64,000 bases of DNA from CAZEWZ01 sp964516765 (lineage in GTDB: Bacteria; Bacteroidota; Bacteroidia; Flavobacteriales; UBA7430), in NCBI GenBank assembly GCA_964516765.1, contig CAZEWZ010000006.1:1-64000 (forward strand). Direction: 5' to 3'. The position numbers and the translations under genes were made by a program. Positions 25,863-34,419 of this stretch are shown piece by piece. The notes under the pieces are model-generated. The model saw only the letters and a program-made list of their open reading frames with translations. It was not told where the DNA came from and did not search any database. Each line of letters starts with the position of its first letter. Position 1 is the stretch's first letter.

Positions 25863-26603
25863 ATGGAAGAAAAAAAACTCAAAAGAATCAACAAATTTCT
25901 AAGTGAATCAGGATACTGTTCGCGCAGAGGCGCCGATAAACTTATTGAGCACGGACGAGTGACTATCAATGGGGGAATTCCGGAAAAAGGAACAAAAATA
26001 AGCGACGAAGATATTGTTCATGTCGATGGGGAACACATTAAGTCAGTGAAAAAAGACCACATTTATATTGCATTTAATAAACCCAGAGGAATTGTATGTA
26101 CCACAGATATTGAAAATGAAAAAGATAATATCGTAGATTATATTGGACATCCAGAAAGAATATTTCCCATCGGTAGACTAGACAAAGCTAGTGAAGGGCT
26201 AATTTTTCTTACTAGCGACGGAGATATTGTCAACAAAATTTTACGAGCAAGAAACAACCATGAAAAAGTATACGAAGTCCGAGTTAATAAACCTATTACA
26301 AGGGAGTTTATTAAACGTATGAGCGAGGGTATTCCCATTATGGGAACTATCACTAATAAATGTGAGGTAGAACAAATAGATAAATTCTATTTTAGAATTA
26401 CATTAACCCAAGGATTTAACAGACAAATCCGTAAAATGTGTGACTATTTAAGCTATGAAGTATATAAATTGAAAAGAATTCGAATTATGAATATCGAATT
26501 GGACATCCCCTATGGAGATTGGAGATATATATCTGAAAATGAGATTTTTGAAATAAGAGACCTAATAAAAAAATCATATAAAACCTTTGATCAAGAAGTA
26601 TAA
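25863..26603 (+). CDS. rluF: 23S rRNA pseudouridine synthase, RluF-like
   Basis: 246 residues. An S4 domain (LKRINKFLSESGYCSRRGAD) precedes the RsuA/RluF-type synthase, with the catalytic Asp in IGRLDKASEGL, then GFNRQIRKMCDYLSYEV. The KASEG form and the overall length fit RluF (pseudouridine 2604) better than RluB or RsuA. It starts five bases after the helicase stop codon, so the two rRNA-related genes probably share a transcript. Confidence 0.87.
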   Translation: MEEKKLKRINKFLSESGYCSRRGADKLIEHGRVTINGGIPEKGTKISDEDIVHVDGEHIKSVKKDHIYIAFNKPRGIVCTTDIENEKDNIVDYIGHPERIFPIGRLDKASEGLIFLTSDGDIVNKILRARNNHEKVYEVRVNKPITREFIKRMSEGIPIMGTITNKCEVEQIDKFYFRITLTQGFNRQIRKMCDYLSYEVYKLKRIRIMNIELDIPYGDWRYISENEIFEIRDLIKKSYKTFDQEV

Positions 26604-26651
26604 AAATATAATAATAATAGTTATAAATAACTAATATTAAATATATATCAT

Positions 26652-26659
26652 TATCTTTG
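26652..26659 (+). promoter_or_regulatory. -7 box of the cold-shock gene array
   Basis: TATCTTTG, exact TAnnTTTG, 25 bases before the first csp ATG at 26685. The expected leader is about 20 bases, far shorter than the long structured leader of E. coli cspA. Confidence 0.55.
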
Positions 26660-26684
26660 CACATTATTAAATTATAACAACACT

Positions 26685-26876
26685 ATGAACAAAGGAACAG
26701 TAAAATTCTTCAATGAGTCCAAAGGATTTGGATTTATTGTCGATGATGAATCAAAAACAGAGTACTTCGTACACGTAACTGGTTTAATCGATGAGATTAA
26801 CGAAGGTGATGAAGTAGAGTTCGAATTGCAAGAGGGCAAAAAAGGCCTAAATGCTGTTAATGTTAAAACAGTATAA
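26685..26876 (+). CDS. Cold-shock protein, copy 1 of 3
   Basis: 63 residues, a single cold-shock domain. RNP1-like KGFGFI and RNP2-like YFVHVT are the RNA-binding motifs. Compared with copies 2 and 3 it has Ile in FGFIVDDES and LQEGKKGL instead of LEEGRKGL, so it is the most diverged of the three. It should act as an RNA chaperone in the cytosol. The stop is 10 bases before copy 2. Promoter box just upstream; single terminator after copy 3. Confidence 0.93.
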   Translation: MNKGTVKFFNESKGFGFIVDDESKTEYFVHVTGLIDEINEGDEVEFELQEGKKGLNAVNVKTV

Positions 26877-26886
26877 TCTTGGCGCT

Positions 26887-27078
26887 ATGAACAAAGGAAC
26901 AGTAAAATTTTTCAATGAGTCCAAAGGATTTGGATTTGTTGTAGATGACGAGTCAAAAACAGAATACTTCGTGCATGTAACTGGATTAATCGATGAGATT
27001 AACGAAGGTGACGAAGTAGAGTTCGAACTTGAAGAAGGAAGAAAAGGTCTTAACGCAGTAAATGTTAAAACTGTTTAA
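26887..27078 (+). CDS. Cold-shock protein, copy 2 of 3
   Basis: 63 residues, identical in protein sequence to copy 3 (FGFVVDDES, LEEGRKGL) and nearly so to copy 1. I chose the ATG at 26887 because it matches the start of copy 1; the frame opens 36 bases earlier, inside copy 1. DNA differences from copy 3 are mainly silent (for example GATGAC versus GACGAC), so the duplication is not brand new or protein sequence is under tight constraint. Confidence 0.93.
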   Translation: MNKGTVKFFNESKGFGFVVDDESKTEYFVHVTGLIDEINEGDEVEFELEEGRKGLNAVNVKTV

Positions 27079-27088
27079 TCTGAAAGTT

Positions 27089-27280
27089 ATGAATAAAGGA
27101 ACAGTAAAATTTTTCAATGAGTCTAAAGGATTTGGATTTGTTGTAGACGACGAGTCAAAAACAGAATATTTCGTTCATGTAACTGGTTTAATTGATGAAA
27201 TTAACGAAGGTGATGAAGTGGAATTCGAATTAGAAGAAGGCAGAAAAGGTCTTAACGCTGTAAATGTTAAAACAGTATAA
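27089..27280 (+). CDS. Cold-shock protein, copy 3 of 3
   Basis: 63 residues, same protein as copy 2. Start ATG at 27089 matches the other copies. It follows copy 2 after a 10-base spacer and is followed by a strong terminator at 27298, so all three are likely read as one short mRNA of about 650 bases. Confidence 0.93.
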   Translation: MNKGTVKFFNESKGFGFVVDDESKTEYFVHVTGLIDEINEGDEVEFELEEGRKGLNAVNVKTV

Positions 27281-27297
27281 TTATCTTTTAATTAAAT

Positions 27298-27328
27298 AAA
27301 AAGCCTATCCTATGGATAGGCTTTTTTT
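27298..27328 (+). terminator. Rho-independent terminator of the csp array
   Basis: AAAAAGCCTATCC (27298-27310), loop TAT, GGATAGGCTTTTT, then more T. A 13-base perfect stem, one of the strongest in the window. The reverse strand also ends in a T-run. Confidence 0.92.
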
Positions 27329-27344
27329 GTGCTAAAAAATACGC

Positions 27345-27887
27345 ATGAACTCAGAAAAATATATCAAATCCAGAGAATTCTTCAATAATAATGATATTGG
27401 AATCAAAAATAAACATCACCCAATAGTCGTCTGTTGGAAACTAAATAATCCAAGTAATCTTGGGAGTATTTTGAGAGTATCAGATAATATGGCATGCGAG
27501 AAAGTACTTTTTATTGATGATAACCCTTCCTTNNNNNNNNNNCCTTCCTTTAGAAAAGCGAAAATTAAGCAGACAGCTCAATCGAGTTTTAATACAGTTA
27601 AATGGCTGTTTTGCGATTCTAAAACTTGGATAGATAATATTCCCGAAGACTATCATATAATTGCAGTTGAAACTACAAGTAGCGCCAAAAATTTATATGA
27701 AACTTCTCTACCAGAAAAGTGCGCGCTGATTTTAGGAAACGAAAAAGTAGGAATTGATATTGAAATATTAAAGAAATGCAATAAAACGATTTTCATTCCA
27801 ATGAAGGGAAGTAATAAATCGATGAATGTTGGGCATGCACTAACTGTTGTACTTGGAGAATGGATACGTCAGAATTATTACTTCTAA
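27345..27887 (+). CDS. SpoU/TrmH family RNA 2'-O-methyltransferase, interrupted by an N gap
   Basis: The SPOUT motifs are present: NNPSNLGSILRVSDNMA (motif 1 region), LILGNEKVGID (motif 2) and IPMKGSNKSMNVGHALTVVL (motif 3). It methylates a ribose in tRNA or rRNA; the target is unknown. Ten N at 27533-27542 sit between two copies of CCTTCCTT. Removing the N run and one copy (18 bases) leaves the frame intact and gives about 174 residues with a smooth DDNPSFRKAK, so the gene is probably whole in the genome. Confidence 0.85.
   Translation: MNSEKYIKSREFFNNNDIGIKNKHHPIVVCWKLNNPSNLGSILRVSDNMACEKVLFIDDNPSXXXXPSFRKAKIKQTAQSSFNTVKWLFCDSKTWIDNIPEDYHIIAVETTSSAKNLYETSLPEKCALILGNEKVGIDIEILKKCNKTIFIPMKGSNKSMNVGHALTVVLGEWIRQNYYF
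27533..27542. other. Assembly gap (10 N)
   Basis: Ten N flanked on both sides by CCTTCCTT (27525-27532 and 27543-27550), typical of two contigs placed end to end with an unmerged overlap. Confidence 0.95.
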
Positions 27888-27910
27888 AGTATTAAATATG
27901 AAACTTCGTT

Positions 27911-28822
27911 CTAATAATTAATATCTTCAGAATTGTAAGAAATAGATCCCATTATACCTAATCCATTCTCGATATTAGAGTAGACTTGGATGGGTTCTCC
28001 ACTGATTATGGAAAAATTATTGTTGTTGTTATATAAATCTATTGATCTGAGATACAAGAAATACTCTTTGGAAATCGAAGATAGTTCCAATGAATAATCT
28101 GAGGAGAAATCTGAGTAAACGAAGCTATCTAATGTAATTGTTTTCTGTTCTCCATTAAACAATTGATCATCGAATAAGGCATCCCTTCCATAAAAAGTAG
28201 AACCACCACTTTGAACTGGCCCTTCATTAGAGAACATAGAAGCATCGGAAGTTTCTATTTCCGAATAATAGTAGTAATTATTCTTTCGAGCAAAAACTCT
28301 AAGGCGATAAAAATTTTCTTCTTCTAAATCTTCAAAACTAAGCTGCAAACGAATATTAGATCCATATTCCATGTTTTCCTCAAGAACTAATACAGTATCT
28401 ATTGAAAACGGAACAGCTTTAGGTAAATAAGTCTGAGCCTCTATATCTGGATAATTTGGATGACTTACTTGCAAGCTATACATGCTCTCGGCTCGAGGAG
28501 AGTAAGCTAAGAAATATTTATAAAGTGTATCAATAGACATATCAAATTCGTTAAAATTTTGAGGAATGGATTGGTATGACATCGCTCCCAAGAATACATT
28601 GTCTTCATAGATATTCACAACAGCATCGTTTAAGTATGCTACGGAGCCAATATCAAAAGAACCTTGACTATAACTTACATAGGCAAACAAAGAATCCTTG
28701 CTAGAATTAATCACAGAGTTGACAACTAACAATGACTCATGTGGAGGAATATCTAAATCAACTACTATTTCACAAGAGGAAATAAAGAGAAAAGCTAAAA
28801 GAATAATGGATAATTTTCTCAT
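27911..28822 (-). CDS. DUF4249 lipoprotein paired with a TonB receptor
   Basis: 303 residues with a lipoprotein signal (LLAFLFISSC, Cys at 16), then EIVVDLDIPPHESLLVVNSV, the standard start of DUF4249 proteins. The rest is beta-rich, with Tyr/Asn/Ser clusters. DUF4249 proteins are encoded right after TonB-dependent receptors in Bacteroidota and probably serve as their surface partner, as SusD does for SusC. The gene starts four bases after the stop of the receptor gene. The ligand is unknown. Confidence 0.85.
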   Translation of the reverse strand: MRKLSIILLAFLFISSCEIVVDLDIPPHESLLVVNSVINSSKDSLFAYVSYSQGSFDIGSVAYLNDAVVNIYEDNVFLGAMSYQSIPQNFNEFDMSIDTLYKYFLAYSPRAESMYSLQVSHPNYPDIEAQTYLPKAVPFSIDTVLVLEENMEYGSNIRLQLSFEDLEEENFYRLRVFARKNNYYYYSEIETSDASMFSNEGPVQSGGSTFYGRDALFDDQLFNGEQKTITLDSFVYSDFSSDYSLELSSISKEYFLYLRSIDLYNNNNNFSIISGEPIQVYSNIENGLGIMGSISYNSEDINY

Positions 28823-28826
28823 TTAA

Positions 28827-31226
28827 TTAAAATTTAAAATTGTAAGTAATAGAGGGGATTATAGGAAATAACGAAACCTGTGTGGCTACATTTTGAGAAC
28901 TTTCTCCCCCACCAATTTGACTATTGAAAGAATTTCCTAAGTACACAAAAAATGGATTTTTTCTATTGTAAGCATTATAAACTGACAATGATATCGTTCG
29001 AATTCCCTTCTTTTTTTCTTTATGAAAGTTGACTCCTAAATCAAGCCGATGATACGCGTTCATTCGAGTACCATTTCTTTCTCCATAGTATTCAATCTCA
29101 TTTGCATTCAATTCGGAATCAGGATATAATTCGGAATCAGGAAATGATAAGTAAGTAGCCTGGGGGAAAGTAATAGCATTTCCTGTCCCATAAACCCAAG
29201 TAATCCCAATATCAAAATCTTTAGAAAATTCATGAGACACAACAATAGATACATCATGTCGGCGATCGTACTTATATGAAAACCAGTTTCCAAAATTCAA
29301 ATTATCATACCTTCTATTGGCCCAAGAAAGCGTATAACCAATCCAACCAGAGGTCCTTCCTTTCTTTTTTTGAACAAATAACTCTACACCATAGGCTTCT
29401 CCTTCTCCTTGAGTTTCAATAGAACTCTGCCAATCATTAAAACCAATAAAAGAAGCCCCTTCTTTATAAGAAATAAGATTAGACATAGTTTTATAATAGG
29501 CTTCAATACTTAACTCATAAACACCTCCCTGCAGGACACGGGTAATTGATGAGGCAATTTGCCTAGATTTTTGAGGACGAACAAACTCCGTAGAAGGCAC
29601 CCATATATCTGTAGGTAAGCCTGCATTAGAATTAGTCAGAAGGTGAACATTTTGTTGCATTTCTGCATAGGATAGTTTGGCTGACCAATTATCATCGAGT
29701 AAATATCGAGCAGAAATTCGTGGCTGTAAAGATGAGTAATTTTTTGTACCAACTTTAAACAAGGAAGCATGAAGCCCAATATTGGCTTTAAAACGATCAT
29801 TAAACTTTATATCGTCCTCAAGATAGACATAGGCATCGTGTGAGTAAAGACGATCAGAATAAACAAATGCAGTGTCAATAAATTCACCATACTCAGGATC
29901 AATAAACCTTATATCCATTTGACCAGGATAAAAAGTATGATAGGTGTCAGAAAACCCAAACTTGACATAATGGTTGGGGTTTGGTAAATAATCAAAATCC
30001 ATTTTTAAGCCAATATCTTTAATTCCAGAAAAGTAGTTTAAATCAAATTCTGATGCGTAGACGGAGCCAATATCATTTGCATAAGTAAAATTGGCTTCAT
30101 TACTAATACCAAAAAGATATTCACTAAAAGTCAAAGTCGTGTTACTAAATAATTTATCATTGAAAAGATGATTCCATCGAAGGGCAGATGTTATATTCCC
30201 CCAATTTAAGCCAAAACTAACCTCTTCTGTACTTTCTTGGGAGTCATTATTTAAAGAACCATAAAACCGATCTTTACCGGTATATACACTCCAATAAATT
30301 CGGTCATTATCCGAAATTTTATAGTTTAACTTTGCATTCAGGTCGTAAAAATAGAATCCTCCAGCTCCTCCTCCGTCAGACGATGCTCTTATAAAGGGTT
30401 GAGCCAAAATATCCCAATAAGTTCTTCTAGCTGAGATAATCCAAGAGGCCTTGCCTTTTAAGATGGGTCCTTGAAGGGTGAGTTTAGAAGATAGCAAACC
30501 AATAGATGCGTCACCAATAAATTCTTTGGTATTTCCTTCTTTCATATCGATTTCTAACACCGAAGAAAGCCTCCCTCCAAATCGGGCAGGAAAGCCTCCT
30601 TTAGTAAGTCGAACATTTTTAATGGCATCAGCATTGAACACAGAAAAGAAACCACCAATATGCGAAGCATTATATACAGGCACCCCATCCAACAGAATTA
30701 GATTTTGATCCGGACCACCACCACGTACATAGAAACCTGAAGTTCCTTCTGAACCAGACTGAACACCGGGAAGTAATTGAATAGCTTTTAGGACATCAAC
30801 CTCCCCCAATAAAGCGGGTATGGATTGAATTTGTTTCACTGGAACATCAATCAATGACGATTGTGTTCGTCTGACAATAGACTCCTCACCTGTCAAAAGG
30901 ACTTCTTGTAACTCAAGGGTCTGACTTTTAAGGAAAATATTAATGCGCTGGTCAGAACCTATATCAAACGGAACAGTCATTTTTTCATAGCCAATAAAAG
31001 AAAACTCTACATTCATATTTGAGGACGGTAGGGTAATACTGTAAAATCCATAAATATTAGTAGTGGTTCCTAATGAGAACTCTTGAGACACCACATTGAC
31101 TCCTACCATTCTCTCTCCGGTACTTGCATCTTCTACAAATCCACTCATCGTTGAATTTTGGGCATAAAGTTGGAAAGAAACTAAATACAATAAAAAAGAT
31201 AATAATATTTTACAAAAATGTATCAC
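28827..31226 (-). CDS. TonB-dependent receptor with carboxypeptidase-like N-domain
   Basis: 799 residues. Start codon is GTG. A signal peptide ends near LYAQ; a CarboxypepD_reg-like beta domain follows (GFVEDASTGERMVGVNVVS), then the plug (VLKAIQLLPGVQ, FYVRGGGPDQNLILLDGVPV) and a 22-strand-type barrel. It should import a ligand across the outer membrane with TonB energy. It forms a two-gene unit with the DUF4249 lipoprotein. A short internal duplication gives PDSELYPDSEL in a late loop. No substrate clue such as nearby hydrolases exists. Confidence 0.9.
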   Translation of the reverse strand: MIHFCKILLSFLLYLVSFQLYAQNSTMSGFVEDASTGERMVGVNVVSQEFSLGTTTNIYGFYSITLPSSNMNVEFSFIGYEKMTVPFDIGSDQRINIFLKSQTLELQEVLLTGEESIVRRTQSSLIDVPVKQIQSIPALLGEVDVLKAIQLLPGVQSGSEGTSGFYVRGGGPDQNLILLDGVPVYNASHIGGFFSVFNADAIKNVRLTKGGFPARFGGRLSSVLEIDMKEGNTKEFIGDASIGLLSSKLTLQGPILKGKASWIISARRTYWDILAQPFIRASSDGGGAGGFYFYDLNAKLNYKISDNDRIYWSVYTGKDRFYGSLNNDSQESTEEVSFGLNWGNITSALRWNHLFNDKLFSNTTLTFSEYLFGISNEANFTYANDIGSVYASEFDLNYFSGIKDIGLKMDFDYLPNPNHYVKFGFSDTYHTFYPGQMDIRFIDPEYGEFIDTAFVYSDRLYSHDAYVYLEDDIKFNDRFKANIGLHASLFKVGTKNYSSLQPRISARYLLDDNWSAKLSYAEMQQNVHLLTNSNAGLPTDIWVPSTEFVRPQKSRQIASSITRVLQGGVYELSIEAYYKTMSNLISYKEGASFIGFNDWQSSIETQGEGEAYGVELFVQKKKGRTSGWIGYTLSWANRRYDNLNFGNWFSYKYDRRHDVSIVVSHEFSKDFDIGITWVYGTGNAITFPQATYLSFPDSELYPDSELNANEIEYYGERNGTRMNAYHRLDLGVNFHKEKKKGIRTISLSVYNAYNRKNPFFVYLGNSFNSQIGGGESSQNVATQVSLFPIIPSITYNFKF

Positions 31227-31268
31227 AGTAATTTATTTAAATAAAGATAACTTAATGAATTATAAAAA

Positions 31269-32096
31269 TCATATGACATGAGCTCTTATAAGCTCTATTT
31301 GCATTTTCTTTTGTAGCTCTGAGGCATTTTTTCTAGCCATCTCAGCAAAATTTTTCTCTGCAGAAGCGTATATAATTCCTCTCGATGAGTTTACAAGTAG
31401 TCCACAATCTTTGTTCATCCCATACTTACTTACTTCTGCCAAACTACCTCCCTGATTTCCAACCCCTGGAACCAACAAAAAGTGTTCAGGAACGGTTTGT
31501 CGAATCTCGTGAAGCGATTCGGCTCTGGTAGCGCCTACAACATACATCATATTATCAGGACTAGACCAGCCCGAAGAAGTCTCCAAGACATATTGATAAA
31601 GTGCTTTGTTATTGGATTCTATCAGTTGAAAATCTTTAGCTCCCTCATTAGAAGTCAAAATCAACAAAATTACCCATTTATTTTTATAGGTCAAGAATGG
31701 AGTAACTGAGTCTTTACCCATATAGGGAGCGACAGTAATCGAATGAAAATTCATATTCTCAAAAAATGCCTTTGCATACATTTTTGAGGTATTACCGATA
31801 TCTCCTCTTTTTGCATCGGCAATGGTGAATATGCTATCTGGAATATAATTTAAAGTCTTCTCTAAAGACATCATACCAGAAACACCCAATGCCTCATAAA
31901 ACGCAATATTCGGCTTATAGGCTACACAAAGATCCTTTGTTGCATCTATGATTTGCTTATTGAATTCGAATATGGGGTCCTCTAATTCCAGAAGATGGAC
32001 GGGAATGCGACTGAGGTCAGGGTCTAAACCCACACACAAAAAAGATTTTTTCTCTTTAATTTGCTTAATTAGCTCTTCTCTAGTCATCAGCTCCAT
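31269..32096 (-). CDS. pyrF: Orotidine 5'-phosphate decarboxylase
   Basis: 275 residues, the longer type 2 form. FLCVGLDPDLSRIP near the start, the catalytic DAKRGD motif (94-99) and LLVPGVGNQGG near the end are diagnostic. It makes UMP from OMP in pyrimidine synthesis. The ATG at 32096 overlaps prfA by 17 bases; a second ATG at 32087 is also possible. Last of the purM-prfA-pyrF operon. Confidence 0.93.
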   Translation of the reverse strand: MELMTREELIKQIKEKKSFLCVGLDPDLSRIPVHLLELEDPIFEFNKQIIDATKDLCVAYKPNIAFYEALGVSGMMSLEKTLNYIPDSIFTIADAKRGDIGNTSKMYAKAFFENMNFHSITVAPYMGKDSVTPFLTYKNKWVILLILTSNEGAKDFQLIESNNKALYQYVLETSSGWSSPDNMMYVVGATRAESLHEIRQTVPEHFLLVPGVGNQGGSLAEVSKYGMNKDCGLLVNSSRGIIYASAEKNFAEMARKNASELQKKMQIELIRAHVI

Positions 32097-33156
32097 CTTT
32101 TAGCCGCTCAGCATTTTCAGCAAGAGTCAATTCTTCGATGATTTTGTGGATATCTCCGTTAATGATATCATTTAATGAATAAAGAGTAAGACCAATGCGG
32201 TGGTCTGTTACCCTACCTTGGGGATAGTTATAAGTACGAATCTTTGCAGAACGGTCTCCAGTAGACACCATTGTTTTTCTTTTTCCAGCAATTTCTGCAT
32301 TTCTTTTCGCCAACTCAATTTCAAAGATTCTAGATCTCAAAACTTGAAGAGCTTTGGCGTAATTTTTAATTTGTGATTTTTGATCTTGGCATTGAGCGAC
32401 TACTCCAGAGGGAACATGTGTCAAACGTACCGCAGAATATGTTGTATTGACGGACTGTCCCCCCGGACCAGAAGAACAGTAGGTTTCTTTTTTTATATCT
32501 TTATCGCTGATTTGAACATCAAATTCTTCAGCTTCAGGTAAAACAACAACTGAGGCTGCTGAGGTGTGAACTCGACCTTGGGTTTCTGTTTGTGGAACCC
32601 TTTGCACACGGTGAACTCCAGACTCATATTTCATTACCCCATAAACATCATCTCCCGTCACATTCATGACAATTTCTTTGTATCCCCCCGCAGTTCCATG
32701 GGTCACATCAACAAGTTCAGTACGCCATTTTTTATTCTCACAATAACGAGAGTACATTCTGTATAAATCCCCAGCAAAAATACTTGCTTCATCTCCACCT
32801 GCACCCGCTCTAATCTCAACCACGGCATTTTTAGAATCTTCAGGATCTTTCGGAATCAGAAGCACCTTGATATGATCCTCTAATTCAATTTTTTTTGGAA
32901 GGGCCTCATCTAACTCCATGCGCGCCATTTCCTTCATTTCATCGTCCTCAGAAGTCAGTATTTCATTAGATTCATCTATATTTTCACAAATAATCCTGTA
33001 ACTGATATAGGCTTCAACGATTGGTATGAGTTCTTTGTACTCTCTGTTCAATTGAACGTAACGTTTCATGTCTGCAATAACATCTGGCTCAATGATCTGC
33101 TGAGACACATCATCAAAACGAACTTTAATCAGTGCTAATTTATCTATTAGTGCCAT
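32080..33156 (-). CDS. prfA: Peptide chain release factor 1
   Basis: 358 residues. The peptidyl-tRNA hydrolysis motif GGQ is at 232-234 (SSGPGGQSVN), and the codon-reading PxT motif appears as PQT (188-190) within RVPQTETQGRVHTSA, which marks RF1 rather than RF2. It ends translation at UAA and UAG. It lies one base after purM and overlaps pyrF. Confidence 0.94.
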   Translation of the reverse strand: MALIDKLALIKVRFDDVSQQIIEPDVIADMKRYVQLNREYKELIPIVEAYISYRIICENIDESNEILTSEDDEMKEMARMELDEALPKKIELEDHIKVLLIPKDPEDSKNAVVEIRAGAGGDEASIFAGDLYRMYSRYCENKKWRTELVDVTHGTAGGYKEIVMNVTGDDVYGVMKYESGVHRVQRVPQTETQGRVHTSAASVVVLPEAEEFDVQISDKDIKKETYCSSGPGGQSVNTTYSAVRLTHVPSGVVAQCQDQKSQIKNYAKALQVLRSRIFEIELAKRNAEIAGKRKTMVSTGDRSAKIRTYNYPQGRVTDHRIGLTLYSLNDIINGDIHKIIEELTLAENAERLKDGADD

Positions 33157-33157
33157 A

Positions 33158-34327
33158 TCAGTATGTGAATTCGCCGTGTGGACTCTTAATTGTCAATTTT
33201 TTACCGCTGTAAGATTCTACGCGGCCAATAATTTTGGCATCAACTCCAAAAGATTTTGAAATAGCTATAATTTCTTCTGCAAATTCTTCTTGAAGATAGA
33301 TTTCCATTCGATGCCCCATATTAAAAACTTTGTACATTTCTTTCCAATCTGTAGATGATTCTCTCTGAATTAATTTAAAAAGAGGAGGGGTAGGAAACAT
33401 ACTATCTTTGATTACATGAACATCTTCAACAAAATGAAGTACTTTGGTTTGAGCTCCTCCACTACAATGAACCATTCCATGAATGTGAGGTCTATGAGCC
33501 TCTAATATTTTTTTTATGATTGGAGCATAAGTTCTAGTTGGAGATAAGACTAATTTACCAGCATCAAGAGGGATATTTTTAACAGAATCAGTTAGCGACA
33601 GACTACCAGAATATATGAGTTCTTCTGGAACATATGAATCATAACTTTCTGGATATTTTTTTGCCAAATCCTTATGAAATAGATCATGACGAGCAGAGGT
33701 TAATCCATTAGAACCCATACCACCATTATACTGACTTTCGTAAGAAGCTTGCCCAAAAGATTCCATTCCAACAATTACTTCTCCACCCACAATATTATGA
33801 TTTGAAATCACGTCTTTCCTTTTCATTCTTGCCGTGACGGTGGAATCGACAATTACTGTTCGCACCAAGTCTCCTACATCAGCTGTTTCACCACCAGTGG
33901 AAAAAATACCAAGTCCATGATTTCTTAGTTCAAACAATAAATCTTCCGTCCCATTAATTAGAGCTGAGATAACTTCACCAGAAATTAAATTTTTGTTTCG
34001 ACCAATGGTAGAAGAGACTAGGATATTATCAACGGCTCCAACACATAAAAGGTCGTCTATATTCATCACTAGCGCATCTTGGGCAATACCTTTCCAAACA
34101 GAAATATCTCCTGTCTCTTTCCAATACATATAAGCAAGGGAAGATTTGGTACCTGCTCCGTCCGCATGCATCACGATACAATAATCATCATCACCAGTTA
34201 AACGGTCCTCGACTATTTTGCAAAAGGCTTTAGGAAATAAACCTTTATCAACTTTCAGTATCGCATTGTGTACATCTTCTTTTGAAGCAGACACCCCTCG
34301 CCTCATATATCTATCTTGATCGCTCAA
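33158..34327 (-). CDS. purM: Phosphoribosylformylglycinamidine cyclo-ligase (AIR synthetase)
   Basis: 389 residues, the size usual in Bacteroidota. GVSASKEDVHNAILKVDKGL at the start, HADGAGTKSSLAY (ATP/Mg region) and ALVMNIDDLLCVGAV are family motifs. It closes the imidazole ring in purine synthesis. The start is a TTG at 34327; the first ATG, at 34306, would remove seven residues that homologues appear to have. First gene of the purM-prfA-pyrF operon. Confidence 0.9.
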   Translation of the reverse strand: MSDQDRYMRRGVSASKEDVHNAILKVDKGLFPKAFCKIVEDRLTGDDDYCIVMHADGAGTKSSLAYMYWKETGDISVWKGIAQDALVMNIDDLLCVGAVDNILVSSTIGRNKNLISGEVISALINGTEDLLFELRNHGLGIFSTGGETADVGDLVRTVIVDSTVTARMKRKDVISNHNIVGGEVIVGMESFGQASYESQYNGGMGSNGLTSARHDLFHKDLAKKYPESYDSYVPEELIYSGSLSLTDSVKNIPLDAGKLVLSPTRTYAPIIKKILEAHRPHIHGMVHCSGGAQTKVLHFVEDVHVIKDSMFPTPPLFKLIQRESSTDWKEMYKVFNMGHRMEIYLQEEFAEEIIAISKSFGVDAKIIGRVESYSGKKLTIKSPHGEFTY

Positions 34328-34370
34328 TATTAAAAATTATTGCAATTAGTAGTTGTCAAATAAATGATAT

Positions 34371-34402
34371 AAAAAAGCATCCCATTGATGGGATGCTTTT
34401 TA
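34371..34402 (-). terminator. Terminator of the PorE-like gene
   Basis: AAAGCATCCCA, loop TCAA, TGGGATGCTTTTTT on the minus strand, directly after the stop at 34420. The reverse strand also has a T-run. Confidence 0.88.
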
Positions 34403-34419
34403 TTAATTGAGAAATATCA

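Noticed and set aside
29110..29145. Short direct repeat (about 18 bases twice)
   Set aside because: It lies in frame in the receptor gene and only repeats PDSEL; too short and isolated for a mobile or CRISPR element.
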